Of a stretch of 64,000 nt of DNA, positions 1-13,658 are shown piece by piece. Below the pieces are notes generated by a model. The model made no database searches. It was not told the DNA's origin and was given only the letters and a program-made list of their open reading frames with translations. Numbering within the stretch: position 1 is the stretch's first letter; the number at the start of each line of letters is the position of its first letter. A program made the translations under genes and the position numbers. The stretch is taken from the NCBI RefSeq assembly GCF_031583025.1, contig NZ_CP134062.1:2790001-2854000 (forward strand). The letters run 5' to 3'. The DNA comes from Mycobacterium sp. Z3061 (lineage in GTDB: Bacteria; Actinomycetota; Actinomycetes; Mycobacteriales; Mycobacteriaceae).

Positions 1-1814
<1,814 letters not shown>

Positions 1815-1815
<1 letters not shown>

Positions 1816-2471
1816 TGGCAGCTGGTGGGCGACGCCGGGCGGGGTTCATGCTCTGCCTCGCCGCCACGGTCTCGGCCGGCTGCACCTCGTCGGTGGACGG
1901 AAATGCGGTGCGAGCGAAAGGCCAATCAGCTCGTGCACCCTCCGCGCGCGAACTGCTGCTGGCGGATGGAGACCAAACGCCATGGGGACCGGCCCGGTCG
2001 GCTCCCCTCGGGGACGACTACTTCACCAGCGTCCGGCCGAAGGAATGCACGGCGGCGCTGCTCTTCCGGAGGTCACCGCTACGGCCATCAGATGCCAGTG
2101 ACTACGCCGAGTCGGCCTACACCTTCGGCGATGCGAAGCGGTACGCCGAATCGATCAGCGTGTACGACTACGAACTGCGACCCTATGGGGTGGCCTGGAA
2201 GGCATTCGCCGACGTCTCCGACTGCCGGGGTGATGCGGTGGGGTCAAGCCCACGCGGGGATTTCGAGCCGATGCAAGTCACCGAGTTCGGCTCACCGCAA
2301 GACGACATCATGACCTGGAGCATGGGTCGTCCGGACTGGACCTGCAGCTACGGCCTGATCGCGGAGACCAAGGCGGTTCTACTGATCACTGCGTGCAATG
2401 CCACGCCGGGGTTCCCGATGGCCGAGTGGGCGCCAATTCGCAAGGCGCAGTTGAGCCGTCGCACCGCCTAG
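1815..2471 (+). CDS. lprH: Probable lipoprotein LprH
   Basis: A 218-residue exported protein. The ATG shares its A with the preceding TGA. The N-terminus is a lipoprotein signal: positive residues (GGRRR), a hydrophobic stretch (FMLCLAATV) and a lipobox ending in SAGC, so the mature protein would be anchored through Cys at about residue 24. The rest has scattered cysteines (KECTAAL, SDCRGD, TCSYG, ACNATP) that may form disulfides outside the membrane. Position downstream of ribH and Rv1417 matches lprH (Rv1418). No enzymatic motif is visible and the function is not known. Confidence 0.85.
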
Positions 2472-3488
2472 CGATTGTAGAAAATCGTTCCCGACGGCGT
2501 GCTGTACGAGAAATAGATCGGCATCAGTTCGAAGGGAGTGTTGCCGGTATTCATACTCAAGAACCCGACGCGCGGCGCGTCGGAGCCCGCGCCGACGGTC
2601 TGCTGATACAGCGGCACGCCGCCGTCGGTGTAGAACGTCAGGTGGGTTCCGGCCGGTACCAATCCGTCGACAGCTCCGGTCCCGAGGTAAAAGGGCAGGA
2701 GACCCGATAGGCCACCGGTATCGACGATCGCGCCGAACACGGGCAGGGGAATGCCTCCGTTGACGCTCACCAGCAGGTTGGTGATCGGAGCGCCGTTCGA
2801 GACGGCGAAGGCGGTGCCCGGGTTGGCGCCGAACTGAACGAGTCCCGCGGGCTCGTTGATCAGGATGCCCTGGCTCAATGTGCCCGGGAGTGCCTGTACC
2901 GGACCGGCAATGGGTGATCCGCCCAACTGGGTTGCTCCGATACCGAGCACTGGCACGCCCGCTGATGTCGGGAGAATAGTGGTCACGCCGTTGACCGTCT
3001 GCGCGACGGAGGTGATCACCCCGATGTTGGTGGGCGCGGTGATAATCCCGTTTCCGAAATTCACTGTCGTCGCATAGGTGTCGTACGTTTCGGTGATCTG
3101 ATTGGCCAAGTCGCCGTAGGTGATGCTGTAACCCGAGTGAGTGACCGGGCCGAGGGACGCGAAGTTCACGTCTTGCGGCGGAACGATCAGGCCCACCGAC
3201 CCGGTGTCGAGAACCACCTGCGAAATCGGACCGCCACCGATGGACACGTTCACATACGGTCGGTGCATCTGGTGGTCCACCAGCACCGGGATCGCGGGTG
3301 CGCCGCCGGTGGCGCCGGGAGCACCGGGCGAGCCCAAGGTGGCGGCGCCGCCGGCGCCGCCCGGACCGCCGGCGACGCCGCCAGGCCCGCCGGAAACGCC
3401 GCCCGGGCCGCCCGCGCCCCCATCTCCGATCAGCCACCCGCCGCGGCCACCCACACCGCCGGCACCGCCGAGTACCCCGCCCAGCCCC
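2468..3488 (-). pseudogene. PE_PGRS gene, 3' fragment: glycine-rich linker and aspartic-protease-like domain
   Basis: Second half of a PE_PGRS gene, out of frame with the first half by one base. It opens with glycine-rich repeats (GGVLGGAGGVGGRGGW and similar). It continues into about 270 residues resembling the retropepsin/pepsin-like C-terminal domain found in some PE_PGRS proteins. Two candidate catalytic motifs are visible, VVLDTGSVGLIVP and AIVDTGGLSGLLP, the expected paired DTG signatures of a two-lobed aspartic protease. The terminal stretch (FELMPIYFSYSTPSGTIFYNR) is intact up to the stop, which lies just past the convergent lprH gene. The domain itself shows no decay, so the single frameshift is either very recent, a phase-variable tract or an assembly error. 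M. tuberculosis has no PE_PGRS at this position. Confidence 0.82.
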
Positions 3489-4170
3489 CGGTCCCGCCGG
3501 CGCCGAATAGCAGCGCACTGCCGCCCGTGCCGCCGACGCTGAACGGACCGCCGATGCCGCCGGCGCCGCCGTTTCCGTACAGCCACCCTCCGGTGCCGCC
3601 GGCCCCACCGGGGGCGCCGAAGCCGCCCATGCCGCCGGTGCCGCCGGTGCCGAGTAGCCCGGCCGGACCGCCGGCGCCGCCGACGACTCCCACCGCGATG
3701 CTGTCACCGCCCCTGCCGCCGTTGCCGAACAGCAGACCCCCGCCACCACCTGGCGTTCCGATGCCCTGCGCGTTCGTCGTCCCGCTGGCGCCATCTCCGA
3801 TCAGCGGCCGGCCAACCAGCAGGTTCGCGGGCAGATTGACGATGTCGAGCAGCCCCTGCTCGATGCTCTGGGCCGACAGATCAGCAGCGGCCGCGGCCTC
3901 GGCGGCCGCGTACTGGGTCGCGGCGGCGTTCAACGCGCGCGCCAATTCGGTCTGGAATGCGGCCGCCCGGGTGCTCAGTGCCTGGTACTCCTGGGCGTGT
4001 CCGGAGAACAGCCGGGCGATCGCGACGGATACCTCGTCGCCGGCTGCTGCCAGCACCTCGGTGGTGGACGCGGCAGCGGCCCGATTGGCCCTGAGAAGCA
4101 GCGATTCGATGCCGTCAACGTCGGCGGCTGCGCCAGCCAGCAATGCTGGCATGACAGCTAGAAACGACAT
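3430..4170 (-). pseudogene. PE_PGRS gene, 5' fragment: PE domain and PGRS repeats
   Basis: N-terminal part of the same PE_PGRS gene. I chose the ATG of MSFLAVMPALL, four codons inside the longest frame. It is preceded by a G-rich Shine-Dalgarno run and matches the usual start of PE domains. The first ~95 residues are a helical PE domain rich in Ala (ALLAGAAADVDGIESLL ... YAAAEAAAAADLSAQ). A linker follows with PLIGDG, then PGRS-type GGxGG repeats. The frame goes wrong at a run of five C on the plus strand (3484-3488). Adding one base there rejoins LLFGAGGTGG to LGGVLGGAGG and restores one protein of about 570 residues. PE domains direct type VII (ESX) secretion, so the intact product would be surface-exposed. 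Confidence 0.85.
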
Positions 4171-4361
4171 CTGACCCCCCACGAGTCCCCGTGCCTGCCC
4201 CCGTTGGCAACTTTCAAAATAATAAATTCATGCGCGCTTTGCTGGTGTTTGGCAGGTGTTCGCGCCTGTTTCGTGAGGCGCTGCCCCGGGAGACGGCGCC
4301 CACGGCAGTTCACGAGCCGTCGGCGCCGATCCCTATGCCCCGCCGCGGTTCCGGCGACCAC

Positions 4362-4373
4362 TAGCCTGGACAC
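4362..4373 (+). promoter_or_regulatory. Leaderless promoter -10 of uvrC
   Basis: TAGCCT (4362-4367) matches the mycobacterial -10 pattern TAnnnT. It ends six bases before the uvrC GTG, and no Shine-Dalgarno sequence is visible. This spacing would start transcription at or next to the start codon, so uvrC mRNA is likely leaderless. Inference from spacing only. Confidence 0.5.
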
Positions 4374-6317
4374 GTGCCAGATCCCGCCTCCTACCGTCCT
4401 GCGCCCGGGTCCATCCCGGTCGAGCCGGGCGTCTACCGGTTCCGGGACACCCACGGGCGCGTCATCTACGTCGGCAAGGCCAAGAGCCTGCGCAGCCGGC
4501 TGACGTCGTACTTCGCCGATATCGCCGGACTGCACCCACGGACCCGGCAGATGGTGACCACCGCGGCAAAGGTCGAGTGGACCGTGGTCAACACCGAGGT
4601 CGAGGCTCTCCAGCTGGAATACAACTGGATCAAGGAGTTCGATCCGCGCTTCAACGTCCGCTACCGCGACGACAAGTCGTACCCGGTGCTCGCCGTCACC
4701 CTCAACGAGGAGTACCCGCGGTTGATGGTCTACCGCGGGCCGCGGCGCAAGGGGGTGCGGTACTTCGGGCCTTACTCGCACGCGTGGGCGATCCGCGAAA
4801 CTCTGGACCTGCTCACCCGGGTCTTCCCGGCCCGCACCTGTTCCAACGGAGTCTTCAAGCGGCACAACCAGATCGACCGTCCCTGCCTGCTCGGCTACAT
4901 CGACAAGTGTTCGGCGCCCTGCGTCGGGCGGGTCAGCGCCGAGCAGCACCGCCGGATCGTCCTGGACTTCTGCGACTTCCTGTCCGGCAAGACCGAACGC
5001 TTCGCGCGCGAACTCGAGCAACAGATGCACGCCGCATCCGCCGAGCTGGACTTCGAACGGGCCGCCCGGTTGCGTGATGACCTGGGCGCGCTGCGGCGGG
5101 CCATGGAAAAGCAGGCCGTGGTGTTCGGTGACGGCACCGACGCCGACGTGGTCGCCTTCGCCGACGACGATCTCGAGGCCGCCGTGCAGGTGTTCCACGT
5201 CCGCGGGGGACGGGTGCGCGGTCAGCGCGGCTGGATCGTCGAAAAGTCCGGGGATCCCGGTGATTCGGGTGCCGAGCAGCTGGTGGAACAGTTCCTGACG
5301 CAGTTCTACGGGGAGCAGGCCGAACTGGGTGGTTCCGCCGACGAGGCCGTCAACCCGGTGCCGCGCGAGGTGCTGGTGCCCTGCCTGCCCTCCAACCACG
5401 ACGAGCTGGCCAGTTGGCTGTCCGGGTTGCGCGGCGCCAAGGTCACCCTGCGGGTGCCGCGGCGCGGTGACAAGAAGGCGCTCGCCGAAACGGTGGAACG
5501 CAATGCGAAAGAGGCGCTGCAGCAACACAAGTTGAAGCGGGCCGGTGACTTCAACGCGAGATCGGCTGCGCTGCAGAATATTCAGGATGCGCTCGGCCTC
5601 GCCGATGCCCCGCTGCGCATCGAGTGCGTCGACATCAGCCACGTGCAGGGCACCGATGTCGTCGGCTCGCTGGTGGTTTTCGAGGACGGGCTGCCGCGCA
5701 AGTCGGACTACCGGCACTTCGGCATCCGCGAGGCCGCGGGCCAGGGGCGCTCGGACGACGTGGCGTCCATCGCCGAGGTGACGCGCCGCCGGTTCCTGCG
5801 CCATCTCAGTGACCAGAGCGACCCGAATATGCTTTCGGCGGAAGGTAAATCGCGCCGATTCGCCTATCCGCCGAACCTGTATGTGGTTGACGGCGGTGCC
5901 CCACAGGTCAACGCCGCCAGTGCCGTACTGGACGAGCTGGGTGTCACCGACGTCGCGGTGATCGGCCTGGCCAAGCGCCTAGAGGAGATCTGGGTGCCCG
6001 CCGAGCCCGACCCCGTCATCATGCCCCGCAACAGCGAGGGTCTGTATCTGCTGCAGCGGGTGCGCGACGAGGCGCACCGTTTCGCCATCGCCTACCATCG
6101 CAGCAAGCGATCCAAGCGAATGACGGCCTCGGCGCTGGACTCCGTGCCTGGATTGGGCGAGCACCGGCGCAAGGCACTGGTCACCCACTTCGGATCGATA
6201 GCCCGCCTCAAGGAGGCCACCGTCGACCAGATCACCGCCGTTCCGGGTATCGGCGTCGCGACCGCCACCGCCGTGCTCGAGGCACTACGGCCTGACGCGA
6301 CGGGAGCTTCGGAATGA
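4374..6317 (+). CDS. uvrC: Excinuclease ABC subunit C
   Basis: Nuclease of nucleotide excision repair; with UvrA/UvrB it cuts on both sides of a DNA lesion. The 647 residues have the full family layout. A GIY-YIG nuclease lies at about 15-100 (GVYRF ... [14 protein letters not shown]). A Cys-containing linker ([18 protein letters not shown]) comes next, then a UvrB-interacting UVR motif near 205-240 ([24 protein letters not shown]). The RNase H-like second nuclease ([28 protein letters not shown]) and a C-terminal double helix-hairpin-helix ([27 protein letters not shown]) complete it. The GTG fits the leaderless promoter, and the end overlaps rapZ by ATGA. Equivalent to Rv1420. Confidence 0.98.
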   Translation: MPDPASYRPAPGSIPVEPGVYRFRDTHGRVIYVGKAKSLRSRLTSYFADIAGLHPRTRQMVTTAAKVEWTVVNTEVEALQLEYNWIKEFDPRFNVRYRDDKSYPVLAVTLNEEYPRLMVYRGPRRKGVRYFGPYSHAWAIRETLDLLTRVFPARTCSNGVFKRHNQIDRPCLLGYIDKCSAPCVGRVSAEQHRRIVLDFCDFLSGKTERFARELEQQMHAASAELDFERAARLRDDLGALRRAMEKQAVVFGDGTDADVVAFADDDLEAAVQVFHVRGGRVRGQRGWIVEKSGDPGDSGAEQLVEQFLTQFYGEQAELGGSADEAVNPVPREVLVPCLPSNHDELASWLSGLRGAKVTLRVPRRGDKKALAETVERNAKEALQQHKLKRAGDFNARSAALQNIQDALGLADAPLRIECVDISHVQGTDVVGSLVVFEDGLPRKSDYRHFGIREAAGQGRSDDVASIAEVTRRRFLRHLSDQSDPNMLSAEGKSRRFAYPPNLYVVDGGAPQVNAASAVLDELGVTDVAVIGLAKRLEEIWVPAEPDPVIMPRNSEGLYLLQRVRDEAHRFAIAYHRSKRSKRMTASALDSVPGLGEHRRKALVTHFGSIARLKEATVDQITAVPGIGVATATAVLEALRPDATGASE

Positions 6318-7198
6318 CGAACAGCGACAACGCCGCCGGCATCGATGTCGTTCTGGTGACCGGGTTGTCGGGTGCCGGCCGGGGTACGGCCGCCAAGGTT
6401 CTCGAGGACCTCGGCTGGTATGTGGCCGACAATCTGCCGCCCCAGTTGATCACCCGAATGGTGGATTTCGGGTTGGCCGCGGGATCGCGGATCACCCAGC
6501 TGGCGGTGGTGATGGATGTCCGGTCCCGCGGCTTCACCGGCGATCTGGACGAGGTCCGCAACGAACTGGCCACCCGCAACATCACGCCCCGGGTGGTGTT
6601 CATGGAGGCCTCCGACGACATGCTGGTGCGCCGCTACGAGAACAACCGGCGCAGCCATCCGCTGCAGGGCCAACAGACTCTCGCCGAAGGCATCGCCGCC
6701 GAGCGCCGGATGCTGGCCCCGGTGCGTGCCACCGCGGACCTGATCATCGACACGTCGACCCTGTCGGTGCGCGGCCTGCGGGAAAGCATCGAGCGGGCCT
6801 TCGGCGGCAACGGCGGTGCCACCACGAGCGTCACGGTCGAGTCGTTCGGCTTCAAGTACGGCCTGCCGATGGACGCCGACATGGTGATGGACGTCCGGTT
6901 CCTGCCCAACCCGCACTGGGTGGATGAGTTGCGCCCGCTGACCGGCCAACACGAACCGGTCCGTGACTACGTGCTGAGCCAACCTGGCGCGGCCGAGTTC
7001 CTCGAGACCTACCATCGTCTGCTGTCGCTGGTGGTCGACGGCTATCGGCGGGAGGGGAAGCGCTACATGACGGTCGCCATCGGCTGCACCGGGGGCAAGC
7101 ACCGCAGCGTGGCGATCGCCGAGGCGCTCATGGGCCTGTTGCGCTCGGATCCGCAGTTGACGGTGCGGGCGCTGCACCGGGATCTGGGCCGCGAATGA
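6314..7198 (+). CDS. rapZ: RapZ-family nucleotide-binding protein (Rv1421-like)
   Basis: A 294-residue member of the RapZ/YvcJ family: an N-terminal P-loop-type domain and a C-terminal domain that in E. coli RapZ binds small RNAs and RNase E. The N-terminal loop reads [12 protein letters not shown] (about 17-28), so the usual P-loop Lys before Ser/Thr is replaced (GAGRGT instead of GAGKST). This may be a lineage feature but is visible here. The C-terminal family motif [16 protein letters not shown] is intact. The gene overlaps uvrC upstream and yvcK downstream by ATGA, giving the widely conserved rapZ-yvcK-whiA cluster. The RNA partner in mycobacteria, if any, cannot be read from the sequence. 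Confidence 0.93.
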   Translation: MTNSDNAAGIDVVLVTGLSGAGRGTAAKVLEDLGWYVADNLPPQLITRMVDFGLAAGSRITQLAVVMDVRSRGFTGDLDEVRNELATRNITPRVVFMEASDDMLVRRYENNRRSHPLQGQQTLAEGIAAERRMLAPVRATADLIIDTSTLSVRGLRESIERAFGGNGGATTSVTVESFGFKYGLPMDADMVMDVRFLPNPHWVDELRPLTGQHEPVRDYVLSQPGAAEFLETYHRLLSLVVDGYRREGKRYMTVAIGCTGGKHRSVAIAEALMGLLRSDPQLTVRALHRDLGRE

Positions 7199-8220
7199 CG
7201 GAGAACATTGTCGCGCTCGGCGGCGGCCACGGCCTGTACGCGACGCTGTCGGCGGCGCGCCGGCTGACACCGCACGTCACCGCGATCGTGACCGTCGCCG
7301 ACGACGGCGGCTCGTCGGGCCGGCTGCGTAGCGAGCTGGACGTGGTGCCGCCGGGTGACCTGCGAATGGCGTTGGCCGCGTTGGCATCTGACAGCCCCCA
7401 CGGCCGGTTGTGGGCGACCATCCTGCAACACCGGTTCGGCGGTAGCGGTGCGCTGGCCGGGCACCCGATCGGAAACCTGCTGCTGGCCGGGATGTCCGAG
7501 CTGCTGGCCGACCCGGTCGCCGCCCTCGACGAGATCGGGCGCATCCTGGGCGTGAAGGGGCGGGTGCTGCCGATGTGCCCGATCGCCCTGCAAATCGAGG
7601 CGGACGTGTCCGGGCTGGAGTCGGACCCGCGCATGTTCCGGGTGATCCGCGGTCAGGTCGCCATCGCATCGACGCCGGGCAAGGTGCGCCGGGTGCGGTT
7701 GCTGCCGGCCGATCCGCCGGCCACCCGGCAGGCCGTCGACGCCATCATGTCGGCCGAGTTGGTGGTGCTGGGTCCGGGCTCCTGGTTCACCAGCGTGATC
7801 CCGCACGTCATGGTGCCCGGGCTGCTGCAGGCGTTGCAGGCCACCGAAGCTCGCAAGGCGCTGGTGCTGAACCTCGTCGCCGAGCCGGGGGAGACGGCCG
7901 GCTTCTCGGTGGAACGCCATCTGCACGTGCTGGCCCAGCATGCGCCCGGGTTCACGGTGGACGACATCATCATCGACGCCGAACGAGTGCCCAGCGACCG
8001 CGAACGTGACCAACTTCGACGCACCGCCACACTGCTGCAGGCCGAGGTCCACTTCGCCGACGTGGCCCGACCTGGTACACCTTTACATGACCCGGGCAAG
8101 CTGGCGGCAGTCCTGGACGGGGTGCGTGTGCAAAAGGATCCGGCGGCGCCCGCGGTGAAGGCCACAGAAGAGATACCGATCGACGGTGCACGACCGAGGG
8201 GTGACGACGCGTGGCGATGA
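7195..8220 (+). CDS. yvcK: Gluconeogenesis factor YvcK / CuvA (Rv1422-like)
   Basis: A 341-residue protein of the YvcK/CofD-like family. It binds UDP-sugars in Bacillus and, as CuvA in mycobacteria, influences cell-wall metabolism and growth on certain carbon sources. The N-terminal motif [20 protein letters not shown], the segment [16 protein letters not shown] and [18 protein letters not shown] are typical of the family. Start and stop both overlap neighbours (ATGA), so it is expressed with rapZ and whiA. Its best supported role is coupling central carbon flux to peptidoglycan precursor supply; nothing in this copy is abnormal. Confidence 0.94.
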   Translation: MTENIVALGGGHGLYATLSAARRLTPHVTAIVTVADDGGSSGRLRSELDVVPPGDLRMALAALASDSPHGRLWATILQHRFGGSGALAGHPIGNLLLAGMSELLADPVAALDEIGRILGVKGRVLPMCPIALQIEADVSGLESDPRMFRVIRGQVAIASTPGKVRRVRLLPADPPATRQAVDAIMSAELVVLGPGSWFTSVIPHVMVPGLLQALQATEARKALVLNLVAEPGETAGFSVERHLHVLAQHAPGFTVDDIIIDAERVPSDRERDQLRRTATLLQAEVHFADVARPGTPLHDPGKLAAVLDGVRVQKDPAAPAVKATEEIPIDGARPRGDDAWR

Positions 8221-9194
8221 CGACCGAAGTCAAGGACGAGCTGAGCCGCCTGGTGGTCAAGTCGGTCAGCGCGCGGCGCGCGGAAGTCACGTCCCTGCTG
8301 AGGTTCGCCGGCGGGCTGCACATCGTGGCCGGCCGGGTGGTCGTCGAGGCCGAGGTCGATCTGGGCAGCATCGCGCGGCGGCTGCGCAAGGACATCTTCG
8401 ACCTCTACGGCTACAACGCGGTGGTGCATGTGTTGTCGGCCAGTGGAATCCGCAAGAACACCCGGTACGTGTTGCGGGTGGCCAACGACGGCGAGGCCCT
8501 GGCGCGCCAGACCGGCCTGCTGGACATGCGCGGACGTCCGGTACGCGGGCTGCCGGCGCAGGTCGTCGGCGGCAGCATCGCGGACGCCGAAGCCGCCTGG
8601 CGGGGAGCTTTCCTGGCGCACGGGTCGTTGACCGAGCCCGGCCGCTCGTCGGCCCTGGAGGTGAGTTGTCCCGGGCCGGAGGCGGCGCTGGCGCTGGTCG
8701 GTGCGGCGCGCCGACTGGGGGTCAGCGCCAAAGCCCGCGAGGTGCGCGGCGCCGACCGGGTGGTGGTGCGCGACGGCGAGGCGATCGGCGCCCTGCTCAC
8801 CCGGATGGGCGCCCAGGACACCCGGCTGGTCTGGGAGGAGCGCCGGCTGCGCCGGGAGGTTCGCGCCACGGCCAACCGGCTGGCCAATTTCGACGACGCC
8901 AACCTGCGCCGCTCGGCGCGCGCCGCCGTGGCCGCCGCCGCCCGGGTGGAACGCGCGCTCGAGATTCTCGGCGACACGGTGCCCGACCACCTGGCCACCG
9001 CAGGCCAGCTGCGCGTCGAACACCGGCAGGCCTCACTGGAGGAACTCGGTCGGCTCGCCGACCCGCCGATGACGAAAGATGCTGTGGCAGGGCGTATTCG
9101 GCGTCTGCTGTCGATGGCTGACCGCAAGGCGAAAGTGGACGGGATTCCCGACACCGAATCCGCGGTGACCCCCGACCTCCTCGAAGACGCCTGA
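8217..9194 (+). CDS. whiA: DNA-binding protein WhiA
   Basis: Sporulation/cell-division regulator family (homologue of Streptomyces WhiA): an N-terminal domain related to LAGLIDADG homing endonucleases without nuclease function, and a C-terminal helix-turn-helix. I chose the ATG giving [12 protein letters not shown] (325 residues), because it overlaps the yvcK stop as ATGA. A GTG two codons upstream (MAMTTEVK) is an equally readable alternative. The C-terminal DNA-binding region includes [18 protein letters not shown] and [28 protein letters not shown]. It closes the rapZ-yvcK-whiA operon; two hairpins follow the stop. In mycobacteria the target genes are presumed to concern division. Confidence 0.94.
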   Translation: MTTEVKDELSRLVVKSVSARRAEVTSLLRFAGGLHIVAGRVVVEAEVDLGSIARRLRKDIFDLYGYNAVVHVLSASGIRKNTRYVLRVANDGEALARQTGLLDMRGRPVRGLPAQVVGGSIADAEAAWRGAFLAHGSLTEPGRSSALEVSCPGPEAALALVGAARRLGVSAKAREVRGADRVVVRDGEAIGALLTRMGAQDTRLVWEERRLRREVRATANRLANFDDANLRRSARAAVAAAARVERALEILGDTVPDHLATAGQLRVEHRQASLEELGRLADPPMTKDAVAGRIRRLLSMADRKAKVDGIPDTESAVTPDLLEDA

Positions 9195-9221
9195 GCCGCC
9201 TCGTCCCGCGAGCTGGGGGCA

Positions 9222-9282
9222 CCTCCCGCTTGCGGGGGAACGCGAAATCGCACAAAACCAGTTGTTCTGGTGCGAGTTTGCG
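9222..9282. terminator. Hairpins downstream of whiA
   Basis: Two inverted repeats follow the operon. A short GC stem, cccgc-tt-gcggg, lies at 9225-9236. A longer imperfect one has arms cgcgaaatcgcac (9241-9253) and gtgcgagtttgcg (9270-9282), 11 of 13 positions pairing. They may terminate the uvrC-whiA transcript. No T-run follows, so an intrinsic terminator of the classical type is not proven; an interspersed palindromic repeat is the alternative. Confidence 0.4.
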
Positions 9283-9296
9283 TCTGCTCGGCATGA

Positions 9297-10742
<1,446 letters not shown>

Positions 10743-10746
10743 TGGC

Positions 10747-12024
10747 CTAGCGGTCGCCGGAGTAATTGGTGACGTAGACCCACGACAGGAACCGGGCGAC
10801 CGCCTCGGCGGCCTTGTTCGCGCGCGGGGAGCCGAAGATGTCGAAGGCGTGCTGGGCGTTGGGCAACTCGGCGTAGGCGACCGGCGCCTTCGACACCGAC
10901 CGCAGCTCCTCGACGAACTCCCGCGCCTCGGCAACCGGGATAAGGGAGTCATCGGTGCCGTGCAGGACGAAGAACGGCGGCGCGTCCACATGCACGTACC
11001 GCAGCGGAGAGGCCTCTTCGTAGATCTCCCGGTGGGTGTCGAGTTTGTGCTTGACGACCAGCCTTTCAAGCACCTGCACGAACTGCGCGCGTCCCGGCTC
11101 CTCGGTGGAATACCAGTCGTAGCGGCCGTAGAACGGGACGGCCGCCATCACCGAAGTGTCGGCGTCCTCGAAGCCCGGCTGGAACTTCGGGTCGTTGGGG
11201 CTCAGGGCGGCCAGGGCGGTCAGGTGACCGCCGGCCGAACCGCCGCTGAGCGCAACGAAATTCGGATCTCCCCCGTAGGCGGCGATGTTCTCCTTGACCC
11301 AGGCCAGCGCGCGCTTGACGTCGACGATGTGGGCGGGCCAGGTGTGCCACGGGGACACGCGGTAGTTCATCGACACGCACACCCAGCCACGCGCTACCAG
11401 GTGACTCATCAACGGGTACGCCTGTGGCCGGCGCCAGCCGATCATCCAGGCGCCACCTGGAATCTGCAGCAGGACAGGCGCTTTGCCATCGAGCGGCAGG
11501 TCCTTGCGGCGCCAGATGTCGGCGAGGTTCGCGCGGCCGTGCGGACCGTAGGAGACGATGTTCTGCTTGTCGACGAAGCGCCGCCGCGCCACCGTGGTGC
11601 GCATTGGCAGATTGCGCCGCCCGCGGCGGGTCGGTTCGGTAGGCAGGGCCTTGAGTTGGTCGGCGTAGTCGGGTCCGAGTTGCTCAGTCAGCCCGGCTTC
11701 CAGGATCGGACCGGGGGTCGTGATGCCGCGGTAGCGGATGACCGCCAGAATCGCCCAGGACGCCGCCGTCATGGCCAGCGCCACTCTGCCTTTCGGCCCC
11801 GCGAAATCACCCCGCAGGCCGCGGCGCACTGCGTCCAGCGCGGACACCGAGGCGTACAGGCCGGGCACCTCCGAGGTAGGCCACCCGAACCAGAACACCG
11901 TCGGTGACGCATACGGGTTGCGGGTGATCGGATGTAGGCCGTTGGCGGCGTTGACCAATTCCACCGTTGCCCGGGTCAGCGGCCGGGGGCGGCGCAGTTG
12001 CCGGAGCAGGGGTCGGAGGTTCAT
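10747..12024 (-). CDS. lipO: Alpha/beta-hydrolase esterase LipO
   Basis: A 425-residue carboxylesterase of the hormone-sensitive-lipase-like group. An oxyanion-hole motif GGAW sits at about 190-193 and the nucleophile elbow GGSAGG places Ser at about 263. The acid is expected near Asp358 (LHGTDDSLIPV) and the His near 392 (PNAQHAFDIF). A hydrophobic segment around 80-97 (VALAMTAASWAILAVI) could anchor it to the membrane. The gene starts where fadD12 stops (ATGA overlap), so an acyl-activating enzyme and an esterase are co-translated. The position matches Rv1426c. The natural substrate is unknown. Confidence 0.9.
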   Translation of the reverse strand: MNLRPLLRQLRRPRPLTRATVELVNAANGLHPITRNPYASPTVFWFGWPTSEVPGLYASVSALDAVRRGLRGDFAGPKGRVALAMTAASWAILAVIRYRGITTPGPILEAGLTEQLGPDYADQLKALPTEPTRRGRRNLPMRTTVARRRFVDKQNIVSYGPHGRANLADIWRRKDLPLDGKAPVLLQIPGGAWMIGWRRPQAYPLMSHLVARGWVCVSMNYRVSPWHTWPAHIVDVKRALAWVKENIAAYGGDPNFVALSGGSAGGHLTALAALSPNDPKFQPGFEDADTSVMAAVPFYGRYDWYSTEEPGRAQFVQVLERLVVKHKLDTHREIYEEASPLRYVHVDAPPFFVLHGTDDSLIPVAEAREFVEELRSVSKAPVAYAELPNAQHAFDIFGSPRANKAAEAVARFLSWVYVTNYSGDR

Positions 12025-13655
12025 GCGTCTCCCAACCGGGCCTTGAGCTCGTTGCGCAGAATCTTGCCGGTGCTGCCGCGCGGGAGCTCGTCGAGCACGG
12101 TGATCTCGCGTGGCACTTTATAGTTGGCCAAATTGTCCCGTACGTGCTGCTTGAGTGTCTCGACCGTTGCCGAGGCGCCCGGCTCCAGGACCACGAACGC
12201 CGACAACCGCTGGCCGTACTGCTCGTCGTCCACTCCGATCACCGACGCCTCGGCCACCTCCGGGTGGGCTGCCAGCGTCTTCTCCACCTCGATCGGGTAG
12301 ATGTTCTCCCCGCCGGAGACGATCATCTCGTCGTCGCGTCCCACCACGAACAGGCGTCCGTGGGCGTCTAGGTATCCCACGTCGCCCGAAGACATGTAAC
12401 CGGCGTGAAAGTCCTTGGTCTTGCCTGATGTATAGCCGTCGAACTGGCTACCGTTGTGCACATAGATGGTGCCGACCTCACCGGTGGGCATCTCCTTGAA
12501 ATCGGAGTCCAGGATCCGGATCTGGGTCCCGTCTGCCGGCTTGCCCGCCGTGTCGGGTGCCGCGCGCAGGTCCGACGGAGTCGCGGTCGCGATCATGCCC
12601 GCTTCGGTGGCGTTGTAGTTGTTGTAGATCACGTCGCCGAACTGGTCCATGAACGCGATCACGACGTCGGGCCGCATCCGCGAACCTGATGCCGCGGCAA
12701 ATCGTAAAGATTTGCAGCTGTAGCGGTTTCGAACCTCGTCGGGCAGCTCCATGATGCGGTCGAACATCACCGGCACCACCGCCAGGCCGGTCGCCTGGTG
12801 CCGATCGATCAGGGCCAGCGTCGCCTCCGGATCGAACTTGCGCCGGGTGACCACCGTGCACGCCAGGGATGACGCGAGCACCAACTGCGAGAATCCCCAG
12901 GCGTGGAACATCGGTGCCACGATCACGATCGGCTCCTCGGCCCGCCACGGCGTCCGGTCCAGCACCCCCTTGAGCGTCTTGATTCCTCCGCTGCCGCCGG
13001 AATGCTTGGCGCCCTTGGGCGTTCCGGTGGTTCCGGAGGTGAGCAGGATCAACTTGCTCTTACCGCCGGTGCGTTGTGGCCGCTGCCCGGTGTGGGATGT
13101 GATGAGCTTCTCGACGGTCACCTCGTGCGGTTCGTCGGCCCAGGCCACGATCCGGGTGGCGTTCGGCGCGTCGGCGAGTGCGCGATCCACGGTCGGGGTG
13201 AACTCTTCGTCGTAGACGATCGCGTCGACGCCCTCGCGGCTGACCACCTCGGCCAGCGCGGGCCCCGCGAAGGAAGTATTGAGCAGCAGGACGTCGGCGC
13301 CGACCCGGTTGGCCGCCAGGAGTGTATCGATGAAACCGCGGTGATTGCGGCACATGATGCCGACGACTTTCGGCGGCCCACCCGGCAGTGCCTGCAGCGC
13401 GGCGGCGAATGCGTCGCCACGTTCGTCGAGCTGGCGCCAGGTCAGGGTGCCGAGTTCGTCGATCAGGCCGGGTCGGTCGGGGCAGCGCTGCGCCGCACCC
13501 GCGAAACCCGAAGTGAAACCGATGCCCTCTCGGGCCATCGCGACGGCAACTCGCACATAGCGGTCGGGTCGCATCGGCGCGATCATGCCCGCACGGCGCA
13601 GGGTGGAGACCACGCCCAGCATCTCTGCGAGGCCCTCTTCGAGACGAGATGCCAT
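12021..13655 (-). CDS. fadD12: Fatty-acid-CoA / AMP ligase FadD12
   Basis: A 544-residue acyl-activating enzyme of the ANL superfamily. The AMP-binding P-loop [10 protein letters not shown] lies at about 206-215 and the YNNYNATEAG motif follows in the middle. The hinge GDVGYLDAHGRLFVVGRDDEMIVSGGENIYP is near 420-450, and the C-terminal catalytic Lys lies in GSTGKILRNELK. It lacks a clear insertion of the FAAL type, so CoA ligase activity is more likely than acyl-AMP ligase activity, although sequence alone does not settle it. It is flanked by an acyltransferase upstream (3-base gap) and lipO downstream, together a compact lipid-handling operon. Matches Rv1427c. Confidence 0.9.
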   Translation of the reverse strand: MASRLEEGLAEMLGVVSTLRRAGMIAPMRPDRYVRVAVAMAREGIGFTSGFAGAAQRCPDRPGLIDELGTLTWRQLDERGDAFAAALQALPGGPPKVVGIMCRNHRGFIDTLLAANRVGADVLLLNTSFAGPALAEVVSREGVDAIVYDEEFTPTVDRALADAPNATRIVAWADEPHEVTVEKLITSHTGQRPQRTGGKSKLILLTSGTTGTPKGAKHSGGSGGIKTLKGVLDRTPWRAEEPIVIVAPMFHAWGFSQLVLASSLACTVVTRRKFDPEATLALIDRHQATGLAVVPVMFDRIMELPDEVRNRYSCKSLRFAAASGSRMRPDVVIAFMDQFGDVIYNNYNATEAGMIATATPSDLRAAPDTAGKPADGTQIRILDSDFKEMPTGEVGTIYVHNGSQFDGYTSGKTKDFHAGYMSSGDVGYLDAHGRLFVVGRDDEMIVSGGENIYPIEVEKTLAAHPEVAEASVIGVDDEQYGQRLSAFVVLEPGASATVETLKQHVRDNLANYKVPREITVLDELPRGSTGKILRNELKARLGDA

Positions 13656-13658
13656 GGC

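Noticed and set aside
2379..3794. Minus-strand ORF of 471 residues spanning the PE_PGRS gene in another frame
   Set aside because: Arg/Ser-rich shadow; the DTG protease motifs and the PE domain lie in the other two frames.
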